NCBI GenBank assembly: GCA_019695345.1
Contig: JAIBAE010000009.1
Location: 32,497 to 96,496, forward strand
Reading direction: 5' to 3'
DNA length: 64,000 nucleotides
DNA from: Bacteroidota bacterium
Lineage (GTDB): Bacteria; Bacteroidota; Ignavibacteria; Kapaibacteriales; NICIL-2
The notes below the pieces were generated by a model that was given only the letters and a program-made list of their open reading frames with translations, was not told where the DNA came from and made no database searches. A program made the position numbers and the translations under genes. Shown here one piece after another: positions 43,958 through 53,132 of the stretch. Every line of letters begins with the position of its first letter. Within the stretch, counting starts at the first letter, position 1.

Positions 43958-44521
43958 ATGAAAAATATAGACAAACTAAGTTTAGAAAACGCCTATCGCT
44001 TGTTTGAAACCGGCGACATAAACAGCATGGAAATAGGAACTACAAAAGGACTCCAACAAATTCACCACTATTTGTTTAACGGATTATATGAGTTTGCCGG
44101 AGAAATACGCACGCTGAACATTGCCAAAGGGAATTTCAGATTTGCAAACTCGCTGTACCTAAAAGAGATTCTCGTAAAAATTGAACAAATGCCCGAAAAC
44201 ACATTCGAAGAAATTATAACCAAATATGTTGAAATGAATATAGCCCATCCGTTTATGGAAGGCAATGGCAGAACAATGCGAATATGGCTTGATATGCTTC
44301 TTAAAACCCGACTTAAAAAAGTTGTAAACTGGCAACACGTAAGCAAAGAACTCTACCTGCAAGCAATGGAACGAAGCCCCATTAACGATTTAGAATTACG
44401 AACACTGCTCACTGCTAATCTAACCGACGATATAGACAACCGCGAAATCATTTTTAAGGGCATAGAACAATCCTATTACTACGAAGGATACGAAAAGGGA
44501 AACGATGATGTGAAAGATTGA
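43958..44521 (+). CDS. Fic-domain AMP-transferase with built-in inhibitory helix
   Basis: 187 residues, essentially one Fic domain. The active motif is [14 protein letters not shown] (97-110), matching HPFx[D/E]GNGRxxR with the catalytic His97. The early [18 protein letters not shown] is the usual flap. Near the C-terminus SYYYEG (Ser172, Glu176) matches the [S/T]xxxE[G/N] inhibitory motif of class III Fic proteins, so the enzyme should be self-inhibited until activated. It attaches AMP to target proteins; the target is unknown. No separate antitoxin gene is seen. More AT-rich than the DUF1800 gene. Lies with the KAP gene between F1 copies 18 and 19. Confidence 0.92.
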   Translation: MKNIDKLSLENAYRLFETGDINSMEIGTTKGLQQIHHYLFNGLYEFAGEIRTLNIAKGNFRFANSLYLKEILVKIEQMPENTFEEIITKYVEMNIAHPFMEGNGRTMRIWLDMLLKTRLKKVVNWQHVSKELYLQAMERSPINDLELRTLLTANLTDDIDNREIIFKGIEQSYYYEGYEKGNDDVKD

Positions 44522-44666
44522 AATGATACCGGAGGTATTGTATAATACAAACATGAAATGCCTACAGTATTACTTAATTTGTGGTTGTGTACGGAGCTAA
44601 CGAAGTACCTCCTGACGCATATCCAAAATATCTGAATTATAATTTTATTCACTTCTCCCTTATGAA

Positions 44667-46580
44667 ATGACAGACACACAATCCAACTTAGCAATACATG
44701 ATGAGATAATAGCTTACTTCAATCTACCTATATCTCCAGAGTTTGCGATTCTAGTAAATGGAGATTGGGGTTCTGGGAAAACATTCTTTATTAAGAAATT
44801 GATTCAACAGTATTCTGATTCACTTGGAGAAATAAAAAGTTCTACTTTATATATAAGTCTCTATGGTATAGATAAAGTATCAGATATCAATTTTGAAATC
44901 TTCAGACAACTGCATCCAGTTCTTGGAAGTAAGCCAGCAGTTTTTGCTATTAATTTATTGAAGTCCTCACTTAAATTGAGCTTCAACGTAGATTCTAATT
45001 CTGATGGTAAGCAAGATTCAAATATTAATGTAAGTTCGTCCGATTTAAACATTATTGAAACGCTAAGTAATGTCAAAGGTAAAATCCTAATATTTGATGA
45101 TTTGGAAAGATGTAGCATAGCTCCTAAAATTTTACTGGGGTATATTAACAAGTTTGTAGAGCATCAAGGGCTAAAAGTAGTCGTCGTAGCAAACGAGAAA
45201 GAACTGTACAGAAATGAACCTCAACTCAGGACAGATTACATTGAAACAAAAGAGAAAGTTATTGGAAAAACATTAACGGTTATGCCTGATACAGATGAGG
45301 CATTATCATCCTTTATAACTGAAATAATAGATGTGTATTCTACTACTGTCAATCAATCTAAGTTTTTGACCGAATCTATCAGTAATATTAAAGAAGTTTT
45401 TTCTGTTGGCGGATATAATAACCTAAGGCATCTTCGACAATCTTTAATTGAGTTGAAAAGATTTCTTTCTATTCTGCCAAATGAATTTTATTTAAAACAG
45501 AATCTTTTATTAGAGCTTGAATGGATTTTTCTTGCATTCTGTTTTGAAATTAAAAAATCTGATTTGATTAAATCAATATCTGAGATAAATTCAATTTCGG
45601 ACAATGCAGTTACTGATGCTGTCCGCAAATATAACTTGTCACGAGGTTTGGGAAGTATTCATGAAAAACACGGCACTACCACTTTTCTGGAAAAGTATAG
45701 ATTAAAAGAATCCAATCTTATTCTCAACGAAAGTACTTGGTACTCAATTTTTCATTTAGGGTATTATGATCAAGTATCTGTAATACAAGAAATCAAGATG
45801 GGTCGTTATTTCTATGATGAGAACACAGATGCCTGGAAAAAGCTCTGGTATTTTAGAGATAGTGATGACGATGCTTGGCTTGAGAATATGGTATCTGAAG
45901 TTTTCGAAAATCTTGAATGTAAAAAGTACACAATGCCGGAAGAAATACTACATGTGTTTGGCGTATTACTCACTTTATCTAAATATTCTTTAATTGAGTT
46001 TGATACAGAAGCAATTATTTCAAAGTTTAATGAATACATTGGTAACATTCAGCTCTCAATTCAGGATAGGGATAATATCAATCTTTATGAGCATGGGTCA
46101 TTTGGTTTAGTATACTCAAGCAACGATACCCCAGAACTTAAAGATATGATAAACTTAATGTACAGTAAAATTGATGAGCAAAGAGTTGATGAATTGCCTT
46201 TGGTTGTTGATGAATTACTTGCTCTTCTTAAAAATGATTCAGATAAATTTTATGGCACTATGACGTTAAGTAACTGGGGTGACCAGCGTTACTTTAATAA
46301 ACCAATATTTGTAAACATCAATATAGATGAATTTATAAAGTTTTTTTGTGACCTGAATCCTAACCAACAAAGAACATTTATGGATACTCTAGATAAGCGA
46401 TACAAATACTCGCGCAACGAACTTTTGCCTGAGAGGGACTTCCTAACTTCACTAAACGTGAAATTAAAAGAAATAAGAATTACAGGCTCGAAACTTAAAC
46501 AGTTTCATATTAACAACTCAATTAAATGGTTATCTGAAATTATAGAAAAATATTTTGGGGAGAAGCAAGCCGCCCCATAG
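44667..46580 (+). CDS. KAP-type P-loop NTPase
   Basis: 637 residues, strongly AT-rich. Walker A is GDWGSGKT (32-39), Walker B ILIFDDLERC (about 138-148), and VVVANEKELY is the sensor strand. The WGSGKT/DDLERC combination is typical of KAP-family STAND-like NTPases. Unlike many KAP proteins I see no membrane helices inserted in the P-loop domain; the long C-terminal part (about 270-637) is helical and unrecognised. KAP NTPases occur in anti-phage and mobile islands, so a defence role is possible but unproven. It begins 145 nt after the Fic gene and ends with a GCCGC/GCGGC hairpin spanning the stop. Confidence 0.8.
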   Translation: MTDTQSNLAIHDEIIAYFNLPISPEFAILVNGDWGSGKTFFIKKLIQQYSDSLGEIKSSTLYISLYGIDKVSDINFEIFRQLHPVLGSKPAVFAINLLKSSLKLSFNVDSNSDGKQDSNINVSSSDLNIIETLSNVKGKILIFDDLERCSIAPKILLGYINKFVEHQGLKVVVVANEKELYRNEPQLRTDYIETKEKVIGKTLTVMPDTDEALSSFITEIIDVYSTTVNQSKFLTESISNIKEVFSVGGYNNLRHLRQSLIELKRFLSILPNEFYLKQNLLLELEWIFLAFCFEIKKSDLIKSISEINSISDNAVTDAVRKYNLSRGLGSIHEKHGTTTFLEKYRLKESNLILNESTWYSIFHLGYYDQVSVIQEIKMGRYFYDENTDAWKKLWYFRDSDDDAWLENMVSEVFENLECKKYTMPEEILHVFGVLLTLSKYSLIEFDTEAIISKFNEYIGNIQLSIQDRDNINLYEHGSFGLVYSSNDTPELKDMINLMYSKIDEQRVDELPLVVDELLALLKNDSDKFYGTMTLSNWGDQRYFNKPIFVNINIDEFIKFFCDLNPNQQRTFMDTLDKRYKYSRNELLPERDFLTSLNVKLKEIRITGSKLKQFHINNSIKWLSEIIEKYFGEKQAAP

Positions 46581-46653
46581 CGGCAGGTCGCTCTCACTGA
46601 CTCAGAAAGCCTATCGTAACTACAAAACGATAACCTTTCTTTCTTGTATAATG

Positions 46654-46713
46654 TTTTCTCCCGCAAAGTAACGCACTTTGTTATGTGCCGTTTGGTGCGG
46701 TCTTGCGATAGCG
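46654..46713 (-). repeat. F1 repeat copy 19
   Basis: Minus strand from CGCTATCGCAAGACCGCACC at 46713 to TGCGGGAGAAAAC. Arms CCGCA/TGCGG. Right boundary of the Fic-KAP segment; 90 nt before the next gene. Confidence 0.85.
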
Positions 46714-46803
46714 TAGTATCACGTAAATTACCGGTGTTTTATAATACTTTGCAGGTTGCGTCGTATTTTGCCGCCCGTTTGATTTATTACCACAGAAATT
46801 ATT

Positions 46804-48939
46804 ATGCTTCAGGTTATTCAGCATCAAAAGTCCGGAGAGTTATTAGTAGAAGAGTTACCCACACCAACCTGTAAACCGGGTGGAATTCTTGTTCGTACAG
46901 AGGCATCACTTATTAGCGCAGGTACAGAACGCACTTCGGTTACATCGGCGCAGAGTTCGCTGTTAGAGCGTGCCCGCAAACAACCAGACCAAGTTAAACA
47001 AGTGATTGACATGGTAAAAAAAGATGGGCTTATGAATACCGTTAACAAGGTGCTGAATAAATTGGATTCGTACAAAGTATTGGGCTATAGTGCAGCGGGT
47101 GTGGTGGTGGAATCGCGTTGCGATGAATTTTCCGTGGGCGACCGCGTTGCGTGTGCAGGCGCACAATATGCACACCATGCCGAATACATTAGCGTTCCAA
47201 AAAATCTTGCTGTTAAACTTCCCGATTCTGTTTCGTTCGATGATGCCGCATATACTACTGTTGGTGCTATTGCCTTACAAGGTGTGCGTCAGGCAGATGT
47301 GCGCCTTGGCGAAACCGTTGTAGTAATTGGGTTAGGATTGTTAGGACAACTAACAGTTCAGTTGTTAAAAGCATCGGGCTGTAAAGTAATTGGTATGGAC
47401 ATTAACCAAGCATTGTTTGAGCGCGCCAGACAATACGGTGCCGACGCATGTTTGCAAAGCGATGCATCGAGCTTGCCAACTATTACTGCGCTAACACGTG
47501 GCATTGGTGCCGATGCCGTTATTATTACCGCAAGTACAACATCCAACCAACCAATTGAATTCAGTTTGCAGGCGTTGCGCAAAAAAGGTAAGATTGTTAT
47601 TGTTGGTGTTACGGGTATGGATTTACCGCGCTCGCCGTTTTACGAAAAAGAAATTGATGTGCGTATCTCGTGTAGTTACGGTCCCGGCCGTTACGACCCC
47701 CAATACGAAGAAGGCGGAGTAGATTATCCCGCCGGATATGTACGCTGGACGGAGAACCGCAACATGCAGGCATTTGTAGATGGCATTGCCGCCGGTGCCA
47801 TTGATGTTAAGAGCATGACGACGCACGCATTTGATATAACCGCAGCACAACAAGCATACGATTTAGTTACGGGCAAAGATTCCACGCCATCGCTTGGTAT
47901 TGTATTGCACTACCCTGCACGCACCGGAGCTGACCGCCGCACCGTGCAACGCGCAACAACAACATACACAAAGCAAAATGTAAACGTTGGTTTGGTTGGT
48001 GCAGGAAACTTTGCACAGGCATCGTTACTTCCGCCATTGCAAGATGGCAAGGCAGGATTAGTTGCCGTATCAACCTCAACACCGGTTAATGCGCACTCGG
48101 TTGCAAAGCGATACGGATTCTCGGTTGCTACAACCGATTCCAACGAAGTAATAAGCAACAACGATGTAAACTTGGTGGTGTGCGCATCGCGCCACGACTC
48201 TCATGCTTATTATGTAACAAAAGCATTGCAGCAAGGTAAAGCTGTGTTTGTAGAAAAACCGCTTGCTATAAACAACGAACAACTCAACGAGATTGAACAA
48301 GCCGTAATACAACATAACGGAAGAGTTATGGTTGGCTTTAACCGCCGTTTCTCCGCGCCGTTTGTTGCCATCAAAAAATTCTTTGCCGAACGAAAAGACC
48401 CCATGCACTTTACCTACCGCATGAACGCAGGGTTTATACCAAAAACGCATTGGATTCAAGACCCCACACAAGGCGGACGTATTATTGGCGAGGCATGCCA
48501 CATAATAGATTGCATGGTGTATCTAACAGGTGCATTACCTGTACGCGTGTATGCGGAATCGCTTGCTGCAAGTAACGCGGCATCGGTTAATCACGATAAC
48601 GTAAGTATTACCATTAAGTTCAGCGATGGCTCGGTTGGTGTTGTGCATTATCTTGCCAATGGCGATAGCGCACTTGGTAAAGAATACTGCGAGGTATTCT
48701 GCGAACAAAAAACAGCTATCATGGATAACTTTAAAACCGTGCAGTTGTTCAGCGGTAAAAAAATGAAGGAGCAAACGTTTAACGGAAGCAAAGGCCATAA
48801 CGAAGAAGTTGCCGCAACCCTGCAAGCATTGCGCAACGGCACACCAATGCCTATAAGCTTTGCCGAGCTTGCCGCCGTAACACGCGCTACATTTGCAGCC
48901 GAAGAATCGCTTAATGCAAATCAGATAGTTTCTTGCTAA
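46804..48939 (+). CDS. Bi-domain oxidoreductase: zinc-type alcohol dehydrogenase fused to Gfo/Idh/MocA dehydrogenase
   Basis: 711 residues. The first half (about 1-370) is a medium-chain dehydrogenase: LGYSAAGVVVE, SVGDRVACAGAQYAHHAEYI, and the NAD loop VVVIGLGLLGQLTVQLL. The second half (about 395-700) is a Gfo/Idh/MocA oxidoreductase with VNVGLVGAGNFAQASLLP and the VFVEKPLAI catalytic Lys motif. The fusion is a known family, often found in surface polysaccharide loci where it may oxidise or epimerise a sugar. Here no polysaccharide cluster is adjacent. It is followed by the DUF2490 gene after 59 nt. Confidence 0.9.
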   Translation: MLQVIQHQKSGELLVEELPTPTCKPGGILVRTEASLISAGTERTSVTSAQSSLLERARKQPDQVKQVIDMVKKDGLMNTVNKVLNKLDSYKVLGYSAAGVVVESRCDEFSVGDRVACAGAQYAHHAEYISVPKNLAVKLPDSVSFDDAAYTTVGAIALQGVRQADVRLGETVVVIGLGLLGQLTVQLLKASGCKVIGMDINQALFERARQYGADACLQSDASSLPTITALTRGIGADAVIITASTTSNQPIEFSLQALRKKGKIVIVGVTGMDLPRSPFYEKEIDVRISCSYGPGRYDPQYEEGGVDYPAGYVRWTENRNMQAFVDGIAAGAIDVKSMTTHAFDITAAQQAYDLVTGKDSTPSLGIVLHYPARTGADRRTVQRATTTYTKQNVNVGLVGAGNFAQASLLPPLQDGKAGLVAVSTSTPVNAHSVAKRYGFSVATTDSNEVISNNDVNLVVCASRHDSHAYYVTKALQQGKAVFVEKPLAINNEQLNEIEQAVIQHNGRVMVGFNRRFSAPFVAIKKFFAERKDPMHFTYRMNAGFIPKTHWIQDPTQGGRIIGEACHIIDCMVYLTGALPVRVYAESLAASNAASVNHDNVSITIKFSDGSVGVVHYLANGDSALGKEYCEVFCEQKTAIMDNFKTVQLFSGKKMKEQTFNGSKGHNEEVAATLQALRNGTPMPISFAELAAVTRATFAAEESLNANQIVSC

Positions 48940-48998
48940 CGCTAACAGTTCGGTTTCCATTGTAAATCTATTTTCAATTCACTAAGTACTAAGCTCGT

Positions 48999-49778
48999 AT
49001 GTTAAAGTTGTTGTTTCTTCAGTGTATTCTTATGGCAACAATTCATACTGTTGGAGTTGCACAAAACAACCGTATTACAACGTACGAAAAAATTGGCTGG
49101 TACGGATGTTTAACGTCAATCAAACTCAATAACGAATTTGGAATTCACGCCGAGTATCAATGGAGAAGAGACAACTACATAACCGACTGGCTACAAGGTT
49201 TGTTACGTGTTGGAGTTAATTACCACGCTACACCAAAAGTACTTTTTAGAGTAGGATATGCTTTGGCGGAAACGTATCCGTACGGAGAAATTCCAATTAA
49301 CGCGCTTGGAAGAGACTTTACCGAACACAGAATATTTGAGATGGCGCAGATAAACCACAACGAATCTATTCTTGATATAACACATCGTTTCATGCTGGAG
49401 CAACGCTTTGTAGGAAGATATAGTTCGGCAAGTGTAGCACAGGAAGACGAGTTCCCATTGCTAAACAGAGTGCGTTATATGCTGCGTTTGCAAATGCCTT
49501 TGGCCGGCAATGCAATACAAGATAATACACCATACCTTGCAGCATTCGATGAAGTAATGATTGGCTTTGGTGAAAATGTAAACGCTAATATCTTCGACCA
49601 AAATCGTATTGGCGTGGTAGCGGGGTATCGTTTTATAAAGAGCTTTAGAATTGAAGCCGGATATATCAATCAGATAGTTCAGTTTGGCAGACAGCTCAAC
49701 GGAAAAAACATCTTTCAGAACAACAGTGGTGTTATTCTTAGCGCATATGTAAACATTGATTTATCAAAGCCGGAATAA
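48999..49778 (+). CDS. DUF2490 outer-membrane-like protein
   Basis: 259 residues. Signal peptide (about 1-21), then alternating beta strands: FGIHAEYQWRRDNYITDWLQ, GLLRVGVNYHATPKVLFRVGYALAE, ILDITHRFMLEQRFVGRY, MLRLQMPL and FDQNRIGVVAGYRFIKSFRIEAGYINQ. These are the hallmarks of DUF2490, predicted small barrels found widely in Bacteroidota. Function unknown. F1 copy 20 begins 16 nt after the stop. Confidence 0.87.
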   Translation: MLKLLFLQCILMATIHTVGVAQNNRITTYEKIGWYGCLTSIKLNNEFGIHAEYQWRRDNYITDWLQGLLRVGVNYHATPKVLFRVGYALAETYPYGEIPINALGRDFTEHRIFEMAQINHNESILDITHRFMLEQRFVGRYSSASVAQEDEFPLLNRVRYMLRLQMPLAGNAIQDNTPYLAAFDEVMIGFGENVNANIFDQNRIGVVAGYRFIKSFRIEAGYINQIVQFGRQLNGKNIFQNNSGVILSAYVNIDLSKPE

Positions 49779-49794
49779 CCTAACATTGCTTTTT

Positions 49795-49855
49795 TGCTAA
49801 CGCGGGACGGCACCTTATGGCGGCTACACCTAAACCACTACTTGCCGGAGAGAAC
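49795..49855 (+). repeat. F1 repeat copy 20
   Basis: Starts TGCTAACGCGGGACGGCACC and ends TTGCCGGAGAGAAC. Arms CGGCA/TGCCG. Left boundary of a segment with two small secreted proteins. Confidence 0.85.
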
Positions 49856-50045
49856 GAACTGCTACTATTTGCATTAAACGTGATTGGTGTATTGCCAAAC
49901 GGTATTAAGTTTGTGGTAGTTACTCTAAACTCTCATGGTAATATTACTTATTCTAAATGTAGCTACAAGTTAAATGTACCTATTGATATTGGTGCTCCAA
50001 TCTGACAATGCTAAATTTTATGTACAAGCTCTAAATACAACAAAT

Positions 50046-50621
50046 ATGAAAATCCTATTTACAATTCTGTTATTTACATTTGGAATTTACCTTACAAATG
50101 CAAACGCTCAAAACATTAAATCCATTGAAGCTGAAGGGAACTTGGAATCTCCCAAGCCATGTGGATGTATCGAATTATCAGCGGTAACCAGCGAAAATAA
50201 CCCTGCTGATATTCTGAATGGAATGGGAAAATGTATTGAGCAAAAAGAATTCAGAAAGGCTGCTCGACTATTTGCAATAGCAGGAGTTTATGGGACGTAT
50301 GACAGTTATCGTGTTAAAGATAAAAGCGCGCATCAAGCCTTATTAGTATTACAAAGTAATATTTTCTCTAAGGTTAGCGAAGATGACAAAAACAATCTAC
50401 TTTTAAGTCTACAAGGCCAACTTAAAGCAGGATCGGAGGAGTTAAGCGAAATTTGTAATGCGATTCGGCAGGTTGGCATGCCAAAGTATTTTCCCAGATA
50501 TATGATTCAACATGGGCTTCAGGCATTGACTGGGAAGAGTGGAAATGGATTAGTAGAAAATTTCAATAGCCAAGAATCTTGGGATCTATCTCTAAAGACT
50601 TACTTGCACTGCGGAGAGTGA
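50046..50621 (+). CDS. Exported protein of unknown function
   Basis: 191 residues from the ATG at 50046, which gives a signal peptide (MKILFTILLFTFGIYLTNANA); the frame runs back to 49974 without benefit. The mature part has two Cys near the start (PCGCIELSA) and is helical, with IEQKEFRKAARLFAIAGVYGTYDSY resembling one TPR-like helix pair. No family recognised. AT-rich. Pairs with the next gene between F1 copies 20 and 21. Confidence 0.65.
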   Translation: MKILFTILLFTFGIYLTNANAQNIKSIEAEGNLESPKPCGCIELSAVTSENNPADILNGMGKCIEQKEFRKAARLFAIAGVYGTYDSYRVKDKSAHQALLVLQSNIFSKVSEDDKNNLLLSLQGQLKAGSEELSEICNAIRQVGMPKYFPRYMIQHGLQALTGKSGNGLVENFNSQESWDLSLKTYLHCGE

Positions 50622-50648
50622 AAAATCAGTCTCTATATGCTGTTAACC

Positions 50649-51026
50649 ATGAAATCTACTGTACATTCAATACTAATTGCACTAATAATTCTATTTTTTA
50701 CCTCCTGTAACACAAACAATAATGTGGCATGCACTACGGTGTATGTTAGTGTAGTAGTTACGGTTCACGGTGGTGTACTTGATAAGTATTTTACCATACA
50801 GAATAGTACCGGTGATACAATACGATACAAAACAACATCCGGAAAGAGCGATTCGCTTTATGGAGTGTTATCTGATGATTATATACATAAATTTAAACAT
50901 GAAGTAGAGACGTTTACCTTTAAAGGCTTTGTTCAAGATTCCTTAGTAATAAACGAGCAATACCTTATAAAAGCTGACCAATGTCACATCTACTATCTAA
51001 GTGGCAAAACAGATATTAAACTGTGA
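50649..51026 (+). CDS. Small lipoprotein of unknown function
   Basis: 125 residues from the ATG at 50649 (another lies at 50637). Lipoprotein signal STVHSILIALIILFFTSC. The mature domain is beta-rich, with YFTIQNSTGDTIRYKTTSG. No family recognised. It starts 27 nt after the preceding gene, so the two are likely cotranscribed. Confidence 0.62.
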   Translation: MKSTVHSILIALIILFFTSCNTNNNVACTTVYVSVVVTVHGGVLDKYFTIQNSTGDTIRYKTTSGKSDSLYGVLSDDYIHKFKHEVETFTFKGFVQDSLVINEQYLIKADQCHIYYLSGKTDIKL

Positions 51027-51095
51027 GTTTTGTATAATCACAATCTGTAAGAATTGAACACACCTCTCAACGATAACCATTGTGTGTAGCACAAC

Positions 51096-51155
51096 ATTCT
51101 TATCCGCACAACAAGGTTTTTTGTTGGTGTTTGTTTGGTGCGGACTGCGATAGCA
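51096..51155 (-). repeat. F1 repeat copy 21
   Basis: Minus strand from TGCTATCGCAGTCCGCACC at 51155 to TGCGGATAAGAATG. Arms CCGCA/TGCGG. Edge only 4 nt after the stop of the 51160 gene. A GGTTATCGTTG block follows, as in other copies. Confidence 0.86.
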
Positions 51156-51159
51156 AATA

Positions 51160-51681
51160 CTATTTTAACTTCCACACATTGTTGTACAAGCGGTATTCTA
51201 TGCTGTAGTCTTCATCGTCGTTGGGCGATACAAAGCGGGCAACGGTTCCATCGGGACGGAAGTTCCATTTTTCATCGTACTTTTTGTTGTTATCCCAATC
51301 TACTTTTATTCTGTTCCATGAGGTAAACCCTTTGTTTTGGTCGCATCGTATATCCAACTTCACGCTTCCTTTTTTTACAGTTCGTTTTAGCGAGCCGTTG
51401 TCATCTTGCTTACCCAAGCTAAGCGGTTCCTTTTGCAGTTGAAGTATCTCTTGCTCGGTGGAGCTAAGTGGAAGTTCCTGCGCTCCATACTGCGGTTTGG
51501 CTGTTGGTGCCTGCATTTGTGTTTGGGGTGCTTGTTGTTGTTGCGAAGCATATGGTTGTTCTTGTAACGGCGGTTGTGCATCGCCGCATCCGGCACACGA
51601 ACGGATAAGGAAAACAAACCCAATAACCGGTGCGCCTATTAACACACTTTTTTTGATAGCTGCAAATGTTGTGTACTTCAT
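51160..51681 (-). CDS. Membrane-anchored protein with Gln-rich linker
   Basis: 173 residues from the ATG at 51681, which overlaps the stop of the glycosyltransferase gene (ATGA); a longer frame inside that gene is a shadow. One N-terminal membrane helix (SVLIGAPVIGFVFLIRS) is followed by a CAGCGD segment, a Gln/Pro-rich linker (about 35-70) and a small domain with KLDIRCDQNKGFTSWNRIKVDW and DEKWNFRPDGTVARFVSPND. No family recognised. Third gene of a tightly overlapped operon. Confidence 0.7.
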   Translation of the reverse strand: MKYTTFAAIKKSVLIGAPVIGFVFLIRSCAGCGDAQPPLQEQPYASQQQQAPQTQMQAPTAKPQYGAQELPLSSTEQEILQLQKEPLSLGKQDDNGSLKRTVKKGSVKLDIRCDQNKGFTSWNRIKVDWDNNKKYDEKWNFRPDGTVARFVSPNDDEDYSIEYRLYNNVWKLK

Positions 51682-53132
51682 ACTTCCTCTGTTGGTTGTT
51701 CTGTTTCTGTTGGTAGTTGTATAATATATTGTTGTAAGGTTTCGCGCAATGGCAGAGATGTATCGTTTATACGTTTGTATGCGCGCGCGGCACGCAGTAC
51801 ATCGCGTACTGTCCGGTTGTTTCCTGTTGCAAATGCAAGACATTCTTCGGCAAGTGTACAGCGTTCTTCGGGCGTTGTACTAACACCGCTGCTTACATGT
51901 AACCGTGCTATTGTAGTTAATGTTGCTAACACTTCGCAATACAAATGCTCATCGGTTTGCGATAGTTGCCGTTGCGGTAGTTGTGCATGATATAACATTT
52001 CGCACGCTTCTTCTATAATGGTACGTGGTATTGTAGTACACAGTATTTCTGTTGCGGCATCGCTTGCACAATTCCGTGGAACTGCTTGTTGTGCAATGGC
52101 AGACATCTCTTTACGTTTGGCAAGAACCTCTGTTATATGTTGAGTAAGCTCAAAGGCCTGTACCGTTGGTACTACAAACCCCGCACCTTGCTGTGCATGT
52201 TTTTCTACTCGTTGAAATTGGTCGTCGTACTTGCGTTCTTGCGGCAGAAACACACATGGCACACCGCAATGTAGCAGCTCATTTACCGAGTTAAAGCCAC
52301 CTGCGGTTACAGCGCAGTCAAATGCGTTGAAATACTCCATCATAAGTAAACGCTGAGACCAACGGATGTTTGGTGCATGGAGTTCAACTCCACGGTACAA
52401 CGGTCCTGCGCCTATTACAAATACAAAGTTTGGGTTCTGCTCTGCAAGCGTGCGGAAGGTTTGCAATAGCTCGTTTGCATTGTTATCTCCTCCGCCACCA
52501 ATGGTGCAGTATACCACAGTTGCATCGGACGGTATATCTAATATTCTGCGTGCTTCGTTGCGGGATAAAATCTCACTGCGCGAACGGATGAGTATCTCAC
52601 CAACATCGGTAACTCGAGCAAAACATTCCTCCGGAACGGGCGATGGATTTACACCATGTTCGGTTGGTTTAATTATAGCATGATACCCGCGCAAAACCGA
52701 TTGAAATGCAGATTGCTCGGCAACCTCCGGCTTTACAGCGCGGTAGATAAATACATTCTTTTGCCCAAAGTCTAATACATCATACAACTCGTTAAACGAC
52801 CCAGCAGGAAATGTATCAACAACAAGAATATCCGGTGCCAATACATTAACAGCATTCCATATCCATTGCTTTGCAATTTTACGGTAACGGTGCGGGGCAA
52901 TACGCGAGCGTGTAATTGAATTCTTCGATGGAATTTTAAACGACGCAAATCCATTAGCATAACAAATCGCATCACTTTCGCTTGAGGTAAGAAAAGTAAT
53001 CTCGGTTGCAATACCCGCAACCGTAGCAATTCTGCGTAACTCGCGGCTTATAGCGGTAAGGCGCGTAATATGTCCTAATCCTAAACCGTTTACCGCGTAG
53101 TTTACTATGCGCAATGGATGTTTTGTGTGCAT
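51678..53132 (-). CDS. GT-B glycosyltransferase (MurG/GT28-like) with C-terminal extension
   Basis: 484 residues. The N-terminal half opens with VNGLGLGHITRLTAISREL, the GxGH acceptor loop typical of MurG-like enzymes. The donor half has VVYCTIGGGGDNNANELLQ, FVFVIGAGP, and DCAVTAGGFNSVNELLHCGVPCVFLPQ (about 270-300), the sugar-nucleotide site of GT28. About 110 further residues (370-484) are helical and unique. Donor and acceptor unknown. The start overlaps the stop of the coiled-coil gene (TAATG), and the end overlaps the next gene, so the three are translationally coupled. Confidence 0.82.
   Translation of the reverse strand: MHTKHPLRIVNYAVNGLGLGHITRLTAISRELRRIATVAGIATEITFLTSSESDAICYANGFASFKIPSKNSITRSRIAPHRYRKIAKQWIWNAVNVLAPDILVVDTFPAGSFNELYDVLDFGQKNVFIYRAVKPEVAEQSAFQSVLRGYHAIIKPTEHGVNPSPVPEECFARVTDVGEILIRSRSEILSRNEARRILDIPSDATVVYCTIGGGGDNNANELLQTFRTLAEQNPNFVFVIGAGPLYRGVELHAPNIRWSQRLLMMEYFNAFDCAVTAGGFNSVNELLHCGVPCVFLPQERKYDDQFQRVEKHAQQGAGFVVPTVQAFELTQHITEVLAKRKEMSAIAQQAVPRNCASDAATEILCTTIPRTIIEEACEMLYHAQLPQRQLSQTDEHLYCEVLATLTTIARLHVSSGVSTTPEERCTLAEECLAFATGNNRTVRDVLRAARAYKRINDTSLPLRETLQQYIIQLPTETEQPTEEV

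Noticed and set aside
44667..46580. Naming Fic+KAP as a known anti-phage system
   Set aside because: I cannot match the pair to a described system from sequence alone. Only the families are supported.
49817..50005. 62-residue open frame after DUF2490
   Set aside because: It begins inside F1 copy 20 and shows no protein-like pattern. The signal-peptide gene at 50046 is a better explanation.
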